Part shown: in pieces, positions 17,904 through 26,438 of the stretch | How positions within the stretch are numbered: the stretch's first letter is position 1 | Layout of the letters: each line of letters opens with the position of its first letter | Assembly: GCA_900547765.1 (NCBI GenBank) | Contig: URIA01000009.1 | Coordinates: forward strand, 1 to 52,089 | DNA: 52,089 bases | Direction: 5' to 3' | Source of the DNA: an uncultured Collinsella sp. | Lineage (GTDB): Bacteria > Actinomycetota > Coriobacteriia > Coriobacteriales > Coriobacteriaceae | Notes under the pieces: model-generated | Databases searched by the model: none | Told to the model about the DNA's origin: nothing | The model's input: only the letters and a program-made list of their open reading frames with translations | Program-made: the position numbers and the translations under genes

Positions 17904-18406
17904 TGCTTGCCCCTAAGCGTATTCTTCACCGCAAGGTGCAGCGTGGCTCCATGAAGGGCCAGGCCAAGGGTAATACCGAGCTGCATTTCGGCGAGTTTGG
18001 TATCCAGGCTCTCGAGGCCCATTGGATTACCAACCGTCAGATCGAGGCCGCTCGTATTGCCATGACCCGTTACATGAAGCGTGGCGGTCGTGTCTACATC
18101 ACGATCTTCCCTGATAAGCCCATCACCAAGAAGCCTGCCGAGACTCGCATGGGTTCTGGTAAGGGTAACCCCGAGGAGTGGGTGGCCGTCGTCAAGCCCG
18201 GCCGCATCATGTTCGAGGTCAAGGGCGTGCCCGAGGAGGTCGCTCGCGAGGCTCTGCGTCTTGCACAGCACAAGCTTCCCATCAAGACCAAGATTGTTGC
18301 TGCCAAGAACGCTGAGCAGCGCATCGAGAAGGAGATGGCTGAGGAGGCCGCTCTCGAGGCCAAGTGGGCTGCTGAGGACGCCGCCGCCGCCAAGGAGGAG
18401 AACTAA
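17903..18406 (+). CDS. rplP: Large subunit ribosomal protein uL16 with acidic C-terminal extension
   Basis: uL16 organises the A-site of the 50S subunit. The core (about residues 1-137) has MLAPKRILHRKVQRG at the start and MGSGKGNPEEWVAVVKPG near residue 84. About 30 more residues, rich in Glu and Ala (EAALEAKWAAEDAAAAKEEN at the end), extend beyond the common length and look like a charged helix. The start is GTG, overlapping the rpsC stop by one base; rpmC begins at the last base of its stop. Confidence 0.96.
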   Translation: MLAPKRILHRKVQRGSMKGQAKGNTELHFGEFGIQALEAHWITNRQIEAARIAMTRYMKRGGRVYITIFPDKPITKKPAETRMGSGKGNPEEWVAVVKPGRIMFEVKGVPEEVAREALRLAQHKLPIKTKIVAAKNAEQRIEKEMAEEAALEAKWAAEDAAAAKEEN

Positions 18407-18621
18407 TGAAGCCCGCAGAGATTCGTGAGCTCTCGGACGCTCAGCTCGTTGAGAAGCTGAAGGAAATGCGCGCCGAGCTCTTTAACCTTCGTTTCCAGAT
18501 GGCCACCAGCCAGCTGGACAACACCGCTCGCGTCAACACCGTGAAGAAGGACATCGCTCGCGTCCTCACGGAGCAGCGCGCCCGCGAGATCGCAGCGGAG
18601 AAGTCCGCTGTCGCCGAGTAG
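18406..18621 (+). CDS. rpmC: Large subunit ribosomal protein uL29
   Basis: A 71-residue helical protein near the tunnel exit. KPAEIRELSDAQLVEKLKEM and the central ELFNLRFQMATSQLDN are the family signature. It is coupled to rplP by a one-base overlap and is followed by rpsQ. Confidence 0.95.
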   Translation: MKPAEIRELSDAQLVEKLKEMRAELFNLRFQMATSQLDNTARVNTVKKDIARVLTEQRAREIAAEKSAVAE

Positions 18622-18637
18622 GACCTAAGGAGAGAAC

Positions 18638-18898
18638 ATGACTGATTCGCGTAACTCGCGTAAGGTCCGTACGGGTGTCGTTACCTCCGTCTCCGGTGCC
18701 AAGACCATTGTTGTCACCATCACCGAGCGCAAGCGTCACCCCAAGTACGGCAAGATGATGACCAGCTCCAAGAAGCTGCACGCTCACGATGAGGAGTGCA
18801 CGGCTGGCGTGGGCGACACTGTCCGCGTTATGGAGACCCGTCCTATGTCCAAGATGAAGCGTTGGCGCCTCATCGAGGTCGTCGAGCGCGCTAAATAA
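18638..18898 (+). CDS. rpsQ: Small subunit ribosomal protein uS17
   Basis: uS17 is a primary 16S rRNA binding protein of the 30S body. The 86 residues include GVVTSVSGAKTIVV near the start, the KRHPKYGKMM segment and DTVRVMETRPMSKMKRWRL near the end. AAGGAGAGAAC precedes the ATG. It seems to close the second ribosomal unit. Confidence 0.96.
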   Translation: MTDSRNSRKVRTGVVTSVSGAKTIVVTITERKRHPKYGKMMTSSKKLHAHDEECTAGVGDTVRVMETRPMSKMKRWRLIEVVERAK

Positions 18899-18933
18899 GC
18901 AGTCGCTCTTACGACTTGTACGTTTCCGAAGAT

Positions 18934-18981
18934 GTGCGTATGCCTGGCTTGCATACCACGGGCCGTATACAGGCTGCGCAC
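18934..18981 (+). promoter_or_regulatory. Structured element upstream of rplN
   Basis: GTGCG at 18934-18938 pairs with CGCAC at 18977-18981 and encloses a GTATGC/GCATAC hairpin at 18938-18955 and a GGGCC segment. GCCGTATAC here partly resembles the CCGTGTATAC of the two other ribosomal promoters. It lies in the 118-bp gap between rpsQ and rplN and may be a leader or a promoter for a third unit. Confidence 0.4.
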
Positions 18982-19016
18982 CTCTCTTCGGTTCTTAGTT
19001 CGGAGGAACATCTACC

Positions 19017-19385
19017 ATGATTCAGATGCAAACCATGCTGAACGTCGCCGACAACTCCGGCGCTCGCAAGATTCGCTGCATCAAGGTGCTTGGCGGTTCC
19101 AAGCGTCGTTATGCAGGCATCGGCGATGTGTTCATCGGTGCTGTCCAGGAGGCTACCCCTGGCGCCAACGTCAAGAAGAAGGACGTTGTCCGTTGCGTCG
19201 TCGTTCGCACCGTTAAGGAGATCCGCCGCAAGGATGGCTCCTACATTCGCTTTGATGAGAACGCCTGCGTTGTCATCAACAACGATGGTTCGCCCGTCGG
19301 CACCCGTATCTTCGGGCCCGTCGCTCGCGAGCTTCGTGACAAGAAGTACATGAAGATCGTCTCGCTCGCTCCCGAGACCCTGTAG
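19017..19385 (+). CDS. rplN: Large subunit ribosomal protein uL14
   Basis: uL14 lies at the subunit interface. The 122-residue protein starts MIQMQTMLNVADNSGARK and shows GDVFIGAVQEATP and the C-terminal GPVARELRDKKYMKIVSLAPE, all family signatures. A strong GGAGG site is placed nine bases before the ATG. Confidence 0.97.
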   Translation: MIQMQTMLNVADNSGARKIRCIKVLGGSKRRYAGIGDVFIGAVQEATPGANVKKKDVVRCVVVRTVKEIRRKDGSYIRFDENACVVINNDGSPVGTRIFGPVARELRDKKYMKIVSLAPETL

Positions 19386-19398
19386 TTAGGGGAGATAT

Positions 19399-19704
19399 AT
19401 GTATATCAAGAAGGGCGATAAGGTCCAGGTTCTCTCTGGTAAGGATCGCGGCAAGCAGGGCGTTGTCCTGCGTGCTCTCCCCGCCGAGAACAAGGTCGTT
19501 GTCGAGGGCGTTTCGGTCGTCAAGAAGGCCGTCAAGCCCAACGCTGCCAACCAGCAGGGCGGCATCGTTTCGCAGGAGGCTCCCATCGACGCCTCCAACG
19601 TCAATCTCGTCTGCCCCGAGTGCGGTAAGGTTACCCGCGTCGGTCACGAGAAGGACGGCAAGAACAAGCTGCGCGTCTGCAAGAAGTGCGGCCACAAGTT
19701 CTAA
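19399..19704 (+). CDS. rplX: Large subunit ribosomal protein uL24
   Basis: uL24 is an assembly initiator of the 50S subunit with a KOW motif (KGDKVQVLSGKDRGKQG at residues 4-20). The 101-residue protein ends with a Cys-rich segment, VCPECGKVTRVGHEKD and VCKKCGHKF, forming a four-cysteine zinc ribbon seen in many bacterial uL24 proteins. A terminator follows at once, and rplE, the usual next gene, is missing. Confidence 0.96.
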   Translation: MYIKKGDKVQVLSGKDRGKQGVVLRALPAENKVVVEGVSVVKKAVKPNAANQQGGIVSQEAPIDASNVNLVCPECGKVTRVGHEKDGKNKLRVCKKCGHKF

Positions 19705-19730
19705 GCTGCCCGCAACATCAAGTTGCTAGC

Positions 19731-19765
19731 AAAGGCCCGGATGCCACGGCACCCGGGCCTTTTTC
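19731..19765 (+). terminator. Rho-independent terminator of the ribosomal block
   Basis: AAAGGCCCGG pairs with CCGGGCCTTT around a 12-base loop and is followed by TTTTT. It stands 27 bases after rplX. Confidence 0.88.
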
Positions 19766-20454
19766 TATCCCCACTCGATGGCTTCGGTTCTGCCGTCCCG
19801 TCATTCCGGTTGCATCCAGTTTTCGGTGCCGTCTCGAATCGAGTGCCGCCAGGTGACACCCTGTCGCGTTTCGTCGGCTTCGGGGACAAAAGTCGGGACA
19901 ACTCCAAAAACTATTTTCGAACTCAGGGCTTTGAGTTTTTGTTTTTGTCCCAAAGGGCGCGGCGGGATGCCTTTGGAGGCTCGATAGCGCCGAAAACGCC
20001 CGTTTTGAAACTTAAATGCCTTTTCGCGTGCAAGCCGCCAGCTGCAATAGGAAGTGAATCAACGCAGGTGGCTTTCAAGCAGTTTGCAAAACTGCAGGTC
20101 GCAGGTCTTCATTGCCAGTAGGAGAAATGAGTAGTCTCAGGTGGCTTGCCCATGAGTTGACGAACGGGATTTGAGATTACGCTGACGTCCGGAAACGCTT
20201 CGAGCACGGCGTTACGTTTTTGGGGTTTGGGCGTAGCCCCTGCACCCGCGAGCGCGGGCCTTAAGCCCGCCGAGAGGGTGACGCGTCGAAAACGAAGTGG
20301 AAAGAGAGAAGGGGCCGTCCCTATCATTCAGGTTGCGACCGAAGAAGACAAGGAGACCCCCTGAGCCTGAATGATGCCCCACAGACCGCGTCCGACCGAG
20401 CTCAAGCCGAGCTTTTCCTGACGTCCGCCTTCGCGAAGATGATGGCTGGATTGG
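19766..20454. other. Gene-free stretch between ribosomal block and IS remnant
   Basis: No convincing gene is seen here. Short open frames on both strands lack recognisable domains. Visible structures are a pair of inverted 10-mers, ATCATTCAGG at 20323-20332 and CCTGAATGAT at 20366-20375, a GC-rich hairpin near 20243-20275 and a short palindrome around CAGTTTGCAAAACTG near 20080. The stretch from 20364 has coding-like composition on the plus strand for about 40 codons and could be a gene remnant, but I cannot name it. Confidence 0.4.
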
Positions 20455-20965
20455 CTATGGATTGGCAACACTTATTTGGACGATTCCGGGAGGGACGGCC
20501 CCGCCTCCCTGAACTCGACCGGCGACATGTAGCCCAGCGTCGAGTGGATCCTGAAGTTGTTGTACCAGTGCACGTAATCCAAGAGCTTGGCTCGGAGCTC
20601 GCGCGTCCCTCCTCGGTCCTTCGGAGTGGCCGACGATCTCCCCGTTGCAGAGGTCGACGAGCAGGCAGACGTAGTTCCACGACGCCCCGACGCGCACGCA
20701 GGCCAAGTCGCTGCATATATGGGTGCACGGCGCCCTGCCGCCGAAGCCGCGCGCGACGACGTTCGACACGTCGGCCTCGTTGACCGCCCCGGGGTGCACC
20801 TTGAACCTCTTCCTGCCGTATGCGCCGGCCAGGCCGTTCTCCCTCATGATGCGGCAGACGCGGCGCCGGCTGACGGTAACGCCCGACCTCCCGGGCGACG
20901 CCTTGATCTTGCGCGATCCGTTCCGGCCCTTGCTGGCGGCGTGCGCCGCCGCGGCCGCCGTCGCC
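20455..20965 (-). mobile_element. Decayed IS3-family transposase (orfB) with internal deletion
   Basis: Read on the minus strand, one frame gives RIMRENGLAGAYGRKRF, then a segment with ICSDLACVRVGASWNYVCLL and DLCNGEIVGHS, which is the start of an IS3-type rve integrase core (first Asp and the strand after it). A different frame gives the typical carboxyl end, LLDYVHWYNNFRIHSTLGYM with SPVEFREAG after it. The middle, with the second Asp and the Glu of the DDE triad, is missing, so the element is dead. It lies against the broken nucleosidase gene. No orfA was found. Confidence 0.8.
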
Positions 20966-20969
20966 CCCC

Positions 20970-21248
20970 GACATTAAGGTCCTCAAGGGCCGCGTCGTCT
21001 CCGGCGACCAGTTCGTCTCGCCCGCGGAACAGAAGGAGCGAATCCTCGCGACCTTCGGCGACCTGTGCTGCGAGATGGAGGGCTGCACCATCGCGCAGGC
21101 CGCTTATCTCAACGGCGTGCCCCTCGTCGTCGTGCGCGCCATCAGCGACAAGCCCTGCGCCGAGGGCCGGGTCGTCGACTGCAACACCTTCGAGAAGAAG
21201 GCCGCCTGCGACTGCGCCCGCATCGCCGCGCGCATGGTTAAGCTTTAG
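20970..21248 (+). pseudogene. mtnN: 3' fragment of MTA/SAH nucleosidase gene
   Basis: An open frame without a start codon encodes the last 92 residues of a 5'-methylthioadenosine/S-adenosylhomocysteine nucleosidase: VVSGDQFVSPAEQKERI, then CCEMEGCTIAQAAYLNGVP and VVVRAISDKP, which carries the catalytic aspartate. The intact enzyme has about 230 residues; the first 130 or so are gone and the transposase remnant occupies that place. The fragment ends with a normal TAG. It is probably non-functional; an intact copy may exist elsewhere. Confidence 0.85.
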
Positions 21249-21442
21249 GCCCTGCGCGCCGGGGCCCTTTCCAAAGCGAAGTGTCGAGCCGAAGTGTTGA
21301 GCGTCGGCCCTGAATGTTCAATGGCCGTTGTTTTCTGCCCCTCAAGTGGTGGACTTTTCCTCGGAGCTGTTGATTCCCCCCACGCGCCCCCTTCCGTTCT
21401 CTGTTCTCCCCTTATACTCCTTGTACGAGGAGGTAAGAAGTC

Positions 21443-24184
21443 ATGGACAAGACCACACAGGACAGCTTGGCAAAGAAACCCGTCGACATGAGGGACAGGA
21501 TTCTCGAGCATCTCGAGGCCCTCACCACTGCCGTCTCGCTCGACGACCTTGCCCGTCTGTCCACCTCCGACATCGCCGAGACGCTCATCATCTCCAGGAG
21601 CCTGGCGAGCCAGTACCTCAACGACCTTGTTCGCGCCGGTCTTGTGGTTAAGGTGGCGGGCAGGCCTGTCCGTTATTTTCATCGCCGCGCGTTCCAGAAG
21701 CGTTTTCAGGTAAAGCTCTCTGCAAGCGAGTACGCCTCGCTCGCCGACCTCATCCAGGCGACGGGAATCGCCGATCACCGCGACTTCGCGCGTGCCGTGG
21801 GCTTCGACATGAGCCTCAGCTCCGTTGTCGAGCAGTGCAAGGCTGCGGTTCAGTACCCTCCGTTTGGCCTGCCCATCCTCTTGAGCGGCGGCGTGGGTGT
21901 CGGTAAGTCTTTCCTTTCTCGCCTTGTGTACGAGTACGGCAAGAACCAGGGCTTGCTGTCCCGCGACTCCTCCTATGTGCGCATCGACTGCGCCGGGGTC
22001 CCGGACGCCGCCTCGTTCAACGGGCTTCTTGACGAGTCGATCGCGAAAGCGCGCGGGGGTGTGGTCTTTGTCAACGGCATCGAGGCACTCTCTCCCTCTG
22101 CGATGGAGCACTGCCTTGCGACGGCCCTCGGGCTCGATGCCTCCCAGGATGCGCCGCGCGCTCGCCTCGTTCTTTCGACGACGCTTTCCGCCGATGACCT
22201 GAAGGTTTCCTCGGCCTACAGCAAAATGCCCATCTGTGCCCGCGTCCCCTCACTCAAGGAGCGGACCCCCGAGGAGCGCGAGGATCTCATCTTGAACTTC
22301 CTGCGCAGCGAGGGGTGCCGAATCGGTTCTGATGTGAAGATCAGCCGCGGCGCATACCGTTGCCTCGTGAACGCGGACTTTTCCGATAACATCGCCGGCT
22401 TGCGCGCCTGCGTGACGAACTGCTGCGCCAAAGCGTTCCTCAATCGCGAGGGCGACTACGTCGTCGTTCGCCCGTATCTTCTTCCCAGCGGGCTCCTCTC
22501 CTCCGCGCAGATCGATCAACAGCCCGACGATGGCGTTCTGATCGACGCGTCTCTGGATGCCGCCGAGAGCACAGGGCCGGTCGAGCAGGCGCTCGATGCC
22601 CTGTGCTCCCTCGATGAGCGATTCTGCGCCGGGGAGCTCTCTGTCTCCGAGCTTGTCTCGCAAGCTGTCTCCGCTGTGCGCGGCGTTGAGGATCACTTGA
22701 TCTTCGACCACGGCGTCGCCTCCTCGAGGTCGCGCGCCTTCGAGCGCGTCGTGGGCGCGGTCCTTGCCGACGCAGGCTCTTCTTATGGCATCGAGCTTTC
22801 GAGGAAGGTCGCTTTTCTACTGGCCCAGGAGATTTGCCTGCAGTTGTGGCCGGGTATCGGCCTGGCTAAGCGAAAGTCTGCCTGTGCGGAGCAAATCTCC
22901 CATCTCCTCGGTGCCGTGACCTCCGAATTGCCGTTTGCCTCGAGTGTCTCCGATCAGGTCGCCGCAGACGTGGAAGGGGCGCTGGGAATCTCGCTCGATC
23001 ACTTCACGAAGACGCTTCTGACGCTGTGCGTCGCATCGGAGTCTCGCGATGCGAAGGCCCTTCGGACGCTCTGCGTCATCTTGTCCCACGGCTACTCAAC
23101 GGCGACGAGCATCGCCGACGCGGCGAACCGTATGCTCGGCATGCATGTGTACGAGGCTGTCGACATGCCCTACGACCAGCAGCTGAAGGACATCGTCGGT
23201 CCGCTCCAGCGCCTCGTCGACCGCCATTCCTACTGCACCGGGGTCGTGTTCCTCGTCGACATGGGCTCCTTGGAGGAGGCCTATAAGGCCCTCGAGAACG
23301 TTACCGACTCCACTATCGGCGTGGTGAACAACGTCTCTACCGGTCTTGCGCTCGAGATCGGGGTCGGGCTGCTCGGCGGCAAGTCCATCGCCGAGGTTCT
23401 TGGCGATGCGACCGCCGCGTGCGTGACGCACTGCAAGGTGATCGAGCGCGTCAACCGTGAGGACGCCATCGTCTTCTGCTCCGAGTCCGGGGTCGACGCC
23501 GCGGAGAGGATACGCCAGCTCGTCTCGCAGAGCCTCCCGCGCACCATAGGCGCGCGCCTGCTCACGAGGCCCTTCAAGCAGCTCGTCGCGAACGGGTCGA
23601 ACGACGCCGTTTTCTCCGAGCACCGCGTCTGCGCCGTCATCGGCACGGGAGACCCCGGGGTCGCCTCCGTCCCCTTCGTCGCCCTCGAGGACATCATGTC
23701 GACGGCGTCCGCCTCTAAGGTTGATGCCGTGTTCGGCAGGTGGCTTGACGCTTCCGAGCTCTCTTCTTTCCACGAGAAGCTGCTCTCGAACATGACGCTG
23801 CAGAACGTCATCCGCTCCATCACCATCCTCGACCCGGAGCGGCTATTCCATGAGATCGAGAGCGCCGTGCACGAGCTTCAGCGCAGGACAGGCGAGAAGA
23901 TCGGCAGCAACGCCATCATTGGGCTCTACGTTCACCTCTGCTGTCTCGTCGAGCGCCTTGTTACCAGAAACCCCATTGAGACCTACGTTGGCCAGGACCG
24001 CTTCGAGGAGGAACGCGCCGATTTCATCGAGTCCTTCAGGCAGAGCTTCTCGAGCATCTCGACGCGCTATCGCGTAGAGGTTCCCGTAAGCGAGATCGCA
24101 TATGTCTTCGACTACATAAGCGTGAGCGCCGCCCCGGCGCGAGAAGAGCGCCTCGGCTCCTCGGACCTCCTGCTCGACGAGTGA
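21443..24184 (+). CDS. LevR-like PTS regulator with HTH, degenerate AAA+, PRD and EIIA domains
   Basis: The 913-residue protein has the layout of LevR/ManR activators: winged HTH at about 15-85, AAA+ at about 110-330, PRD1 near 380-490, an EIIA-Man-like domain near 540-670 with a candidate phosphohistidine around 549 in ILSHGYSTATS, an EIIB-like segment, and PRD2 near 790-890 with a histidine around 831 in LYVHLCCLVERL. PTS phosphorylation of these histidines would report sugar supply. Walker A is intact (GGVGVGKS, 149-156). Walker B reads GGVVFVNGIEAL, lacking the usual DE pair, and the GAFTGA loop that contacts sigma-54 is deleted. So it probably works without sigma-54. It lies just upstream of the PTS genes it should control, with AGGAGGT before the ATG. 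Confidence 0.85.
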   Translation: MDKTTQDSLAKKPVDMRDRILEHLEALTTAVSLDDLARLSTSDIAETLIISRSLASQYLNDLVRAGLVVKVAGRPVRYFHRRAFQKRFQVKLSASEYASLADLIQATGIADHRDFARAVGFDMSLSSVVEQCKAAVQYPPFGLPILLSGGVGVGKSFLSRLVYEYGKNQGLLSRDSSYVRIDCAGVPDAASFNGLLDESIAKARGGVVFVNGIEALSPSAMEHCLATALGLDASQDAPRARLVLSTTLSADDLKVSSAYSKMPICARVPSLKERTPEEREDLILNFLRSEGCRIGSDVKISRGAYRCLVNADFSDNIAGLRACVTNCCAKAFLNREGDYVVVRPYLLPSGLLSSAQIDQQPDDGVLIDASLDAAESTGPVEQALDALCSLDERFCAGELSVSELVSQAVSAVRGVEDHLIFDHGVASSRSRAFERVVGAVLADAGSSYGIELSRKVAFLLAQEICLQLWPGIGLAKRKSACAEQISHLLGAVTSELPFASSVSDQVAADVEGALGISLDHFTKTLLTLCVASESRDAKALRTLCVILSHGYSTATSIADAANRMLGMHVYEAVDMPYDQQLKDIVGPLQRLVDRHSYCTGVVFLVDMGSLEEAYKALENVTDSTIGVVNNVSTGLALEIGVGLLGGKSIAEVLGDATAACVTHCKVIERVNREDAIVFCSESGVDAAERIRQLVSQSLPRTIGARLLTRPFKQLVANGSNDAVFSEHRVCAVIGTGDPGVASVPFVALEDIMSTASASKVDAVFGRWLDASELSSFHEKLLSNMTLQNVIRSITILDPERLFHEIESAVHELQRRTGEKIGSNAIIGLYVHLCCLVERLVTRNPIETYVGQDRFEEERADFIESFRQSFSSISTRYRVEVPVSEIAYVFDYISVSAAPAREERLGSSDLLLDE

Positions 24185-24243
24185 CCTTCCCCGCGCCGCC
24201 GCAAGCTGACCGCGCGTCCTCAATAATCCGATAACCCCTTGCC

Positions 24244-24266
24244 CGGCGCGAATCCGGATAGCGCCG
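24244..24266. promoter_or_regulatory. Inverted repeat upstream of the PTS operon
   Basis: CGGCGC at 24244-24249 and GCGCCG at 24261-24266 form a small palindrome 42 bases before the EIIB gene. It may be an operator or an mRNA hairpin. I see no -24/-12 sigma-54 promoter (GG-N10-GC with the usual context) in this region. Confidence 0.3.
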
Positions 24267-24307
24267 AGGCAGTACCGAACGCAAAACTTCATTTGATAGG
24301 AGCAAAC

Positions 24308-24781
24308 ATGAGTGTTGTTATGGCACGAATCGACAATCGCCTGCTTCACGGCATCATCGTGACGCAGTGGGCCCCGGTGTCGGGCGCGACCCGAGTCATG
24401 GTCATCGACGACAAGGTCGCCGGCGACGAGGTCCTGAAGTCCACCATGAGGATGGCGCGCCCCGCGGGCATGGCCGTTTCGATCATCTCCGAGCAGACCG
24501 CGCTCAAGAACTTCGCCGCGGGCAAGTACGACCGCGAGAAGGTCTTCGTCATCGCCAAGGAGCCCGAGACGATGCTTCGCCTGGTCGAGTCGGGCGTCGA
24601 GCTCCCGTCGCTGGTCGTCGGCGGCTCGCTCGTCAAGGAGGACGGCATCCAGCTCACCCAGCGCGCCTACGCCTCCGCCGAGAACGTCCAGAGCTACAAG
24701 GCGCTCATCGCCCGTGGCGTCAAGGTGACGGCCCAGTTCGTGCCCGCCGACAAGCCCGTCTCCGTCGCAGACCTCATCTAA
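24308..24781 (+). CDS. PTS mannose/fructose/sorbose family EIIB
   Basis: EIIB receives phosphate from EIIA and passes it to the incoming sugar. The 157-residue protein begins MARIDNRLLHGIIVTQW, where His14 is the phosphorylation site of the family. The ATG at 24308 follows TAGGAG; the frame is open further upstream but without homology. It is the first gene of an EIIB-EIIC-EIID-EIIA operon downstream of the LevR-like regulator. Confidence 0.93.
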   Translation: MSVVMARIDNRLLHGIIVTQWAPVSGATRVMVIDDKVAGDEVLKSTMRMARPAGMAVSIISEQTALKNFAAGKYDREKVFVIAKEPETMLRLVESGVELPSLVVGGSLVKEDGIQLTQRAYASAENVQSYKALIARGVKVTAQFVPADKPVSVADLI

Positions 24782-24790
24782 GGGGGAAAT

Positions 24791-25576
24791 ATGGTCAACT
24801 TCACTATCCTGCAGGTCGTCCTTTTGACCCTGCTGGCCTTCATCAAGCACGTGGACTACTACGGCATCCCGATGATCTTCGTCAATTACGCCGTTTTCTG
24901 GGGCCTCATCACCGGAGTCGTCATGGGCGACTGGAAGACCGGCCTTGTCATCGGCGGCACCATTCAGCTCATGCAGCTCGGCGTCGCGGGCTTCGGCGGC
25001 TCCTCCATTCCCGACTACGGCACGATGGCCATCATCGCCACCGCCTACGGCGTGACCCTGGGCTCCGACACGGGCCTCGCCATCGGCCTGCCGGTCGGCA
25101 TGCTCGGCATCCAGCTCGACGTCGTCGCCAAGATCCTCAACGGCTTTGTCGTCGAGAAGTCCCAGAAGTTCTGCAACGAGGGTAAGTTCAATCAGATGAA
25201 CGCCATCCTGTGGGTCTGCCCCGCGCTCTTCGGCCTGTGCGCCGCCCTGCCCGTCTTTGTCTCCGTGACGCTCGGCCAGCCCGCCGTCAACTGGCTCCTC
25301 GAGGTCATGCCCCAGTGGTTCCTCTCCGGCCTCACCCTCGCCGGCAAGATGCTCCCGGCCGTCGGTATCGCCATGCTGCTCCGCTACATGCCAACCGCCA
25401 AGTACTTCCAGTACCTGCTCGCCGGCTTCTTCCTCTCGGCCTTCCTGAACGTGCCCATCATCGGCGCCGCCATCGTCGGCGTTGCCCTCGCGATTGCGTT
25501 CTACCAGCGTGCCGAGAGGGACACCGAGCTCGCCGCCCACGCTTCCGCAGACGCCTTCATCGGAGAGGATGAGTAA
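24791..25576 (+). CDS. PTS mannose/fructose/sorbose family EIIC
   Basis: EIIC forms, with EIID, the membrane channel of a mannose-type PTS. The 261-residue protein has about seven hydrophobic segments and the family motif IGGTIQLMQLGVAGFGGSSI near residues 55-75. GGGGGAAAT before the ATG suits translation. The final stop is two bases before the EIID start. Confidence 0.93.
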   Translation: MVNFTILQVVLLTLLAFIKHVDYYGIPMIFVNYAVFWGLITGVVMGDWKTGLVIGGTIQLMQLGVAGFGGSSIPDYGTMAIIATAYGVTLGSDTGLAIGLPVGMLGIQLDVVAKILNGFVVEKSQKFCNEGKFNQMNAILWVCPALFGLCAALPVFVSVTLGQPAVNWLLEVMPQWFLSGLTLAGKMLPAVGIAMLLRYMPTAKYFQYLLAGFFLSAFLNVPIIGAAIVGVALAIAFYQRAERDTELAAHASADAFIGEDE

Positions 25577-25578
25577 CC

Positions 25579-26412
25579 ATGGAAAACGAGAACATCACCG
25601 CCGTCGCTGAGGGCAAGCCCTCCGGCTACAAGGTCACCAAGAAGGACCTGCGCAACGCGAACTGGCGCTGGCTCATGAGCGTGTGCACCTTCAACTACCA
25701 GACCCAGCAGGGCGCCTCAGTCGCCTACGCCCTCTCGCCGGTCCTGAGGAAGATCTACACGAACGACGAGGACTATAAGCAAGCGCTCAACAACCACTTC
25801 CGCTACTACAACACCCAGCCTTGGCTCGCCGCCATCATCCTTGGCGCCTGCGTGGCCATGGAGGAGCGCGACGGCCTAGCGGCGGCGGACGCCGTCCAAG
25901 ACCTGAAGATCGGCACCATGGGACCGCTCGCCGGCGTCGGCGACTCCCAGCTCATGACCATGATCCCGACCATCATGGGCTCCATCGCCGCCTACATGGC
26001 CATCGAGGGCAACCCCGTGGGAGCCGGCATCTGGTTCGCGCTCATCCTGGCCATCTTCTGGGTCCGCATGCACGCCCTCGAGTTCGGCTACAAGCAGGGC
26101 GTGAAGCTCGTTACCGACTTCAGCGAGAAGCTTCCCAACCTCACTGCCGCCGCCTCCGTGCTCGGCCTCACCGTGGTCGGCTGCCTCATCGCCTCGGTCA
26201 TCGGCGTCACCTGCCCGATTAGCTTCAGCTTCGGCGACGTCGCGATGGAGATTCAGCCGCTGCTCGACAAGATCCTGCCTGCCATGATCCCCGCCGCCAT
26301 CACGGGAAGCGCGTATTACCTTCTTACCAAGAAGAACGCGAGCATGACGGCCCTCATCCTCGTGGTGATCGTCCTCGCGATGGTCGCCTCCGCCGCCGGC
26401 ATCCTCGCCTAG
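25579..26412 (+). CDS. PTS mannose/fructose/sorbose family EIID
   Basis: EIID is the second membrane subunit, found only in mannose-type systems. The 277-residue protein has KKDLRNANWRWLMSVCTFNY near residue 20, IGTMGPLAGVGDSQLMTMIP near residue 112, a family hallmark, and a hydrophobic C-terminal half. It is packed against EIIC and is followed after 26 bases by EIIA. Confidence 0.93.
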   Translation: MENENITAVAEGKPSGYKVTKKDLRNANWRWLMSVCTFNYQTQQGASVAYALSPVLRKIYTNDEDYKQALNNHFRYYNTQPWLAAIILGACVAMEERDGLAAADAVQDLKIGTMGPLAGVGDSQLMTMIPTIMGSIAAYMAIEGNPVGAGIWFALILAIFWVRMHALEFGYKQGVKLVTDFSEKLPNLTAAASVLGLTVVGCLIASVIGVTCPISFSFGDVAMEIQPLLDKILPAMIPAAITGSAYYLLTKKNASMTALILVVIVLAMVASAAGILA

Positions 26413-26438
26413 CTTCGACCCAAGAGATTGGTGAATCA

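Noticed and set aside
24185..24307. Sigma-54 promoter before the PTS operon
   Set aside because: No GG and GC pair with the correct spacing and flanking bases was found.
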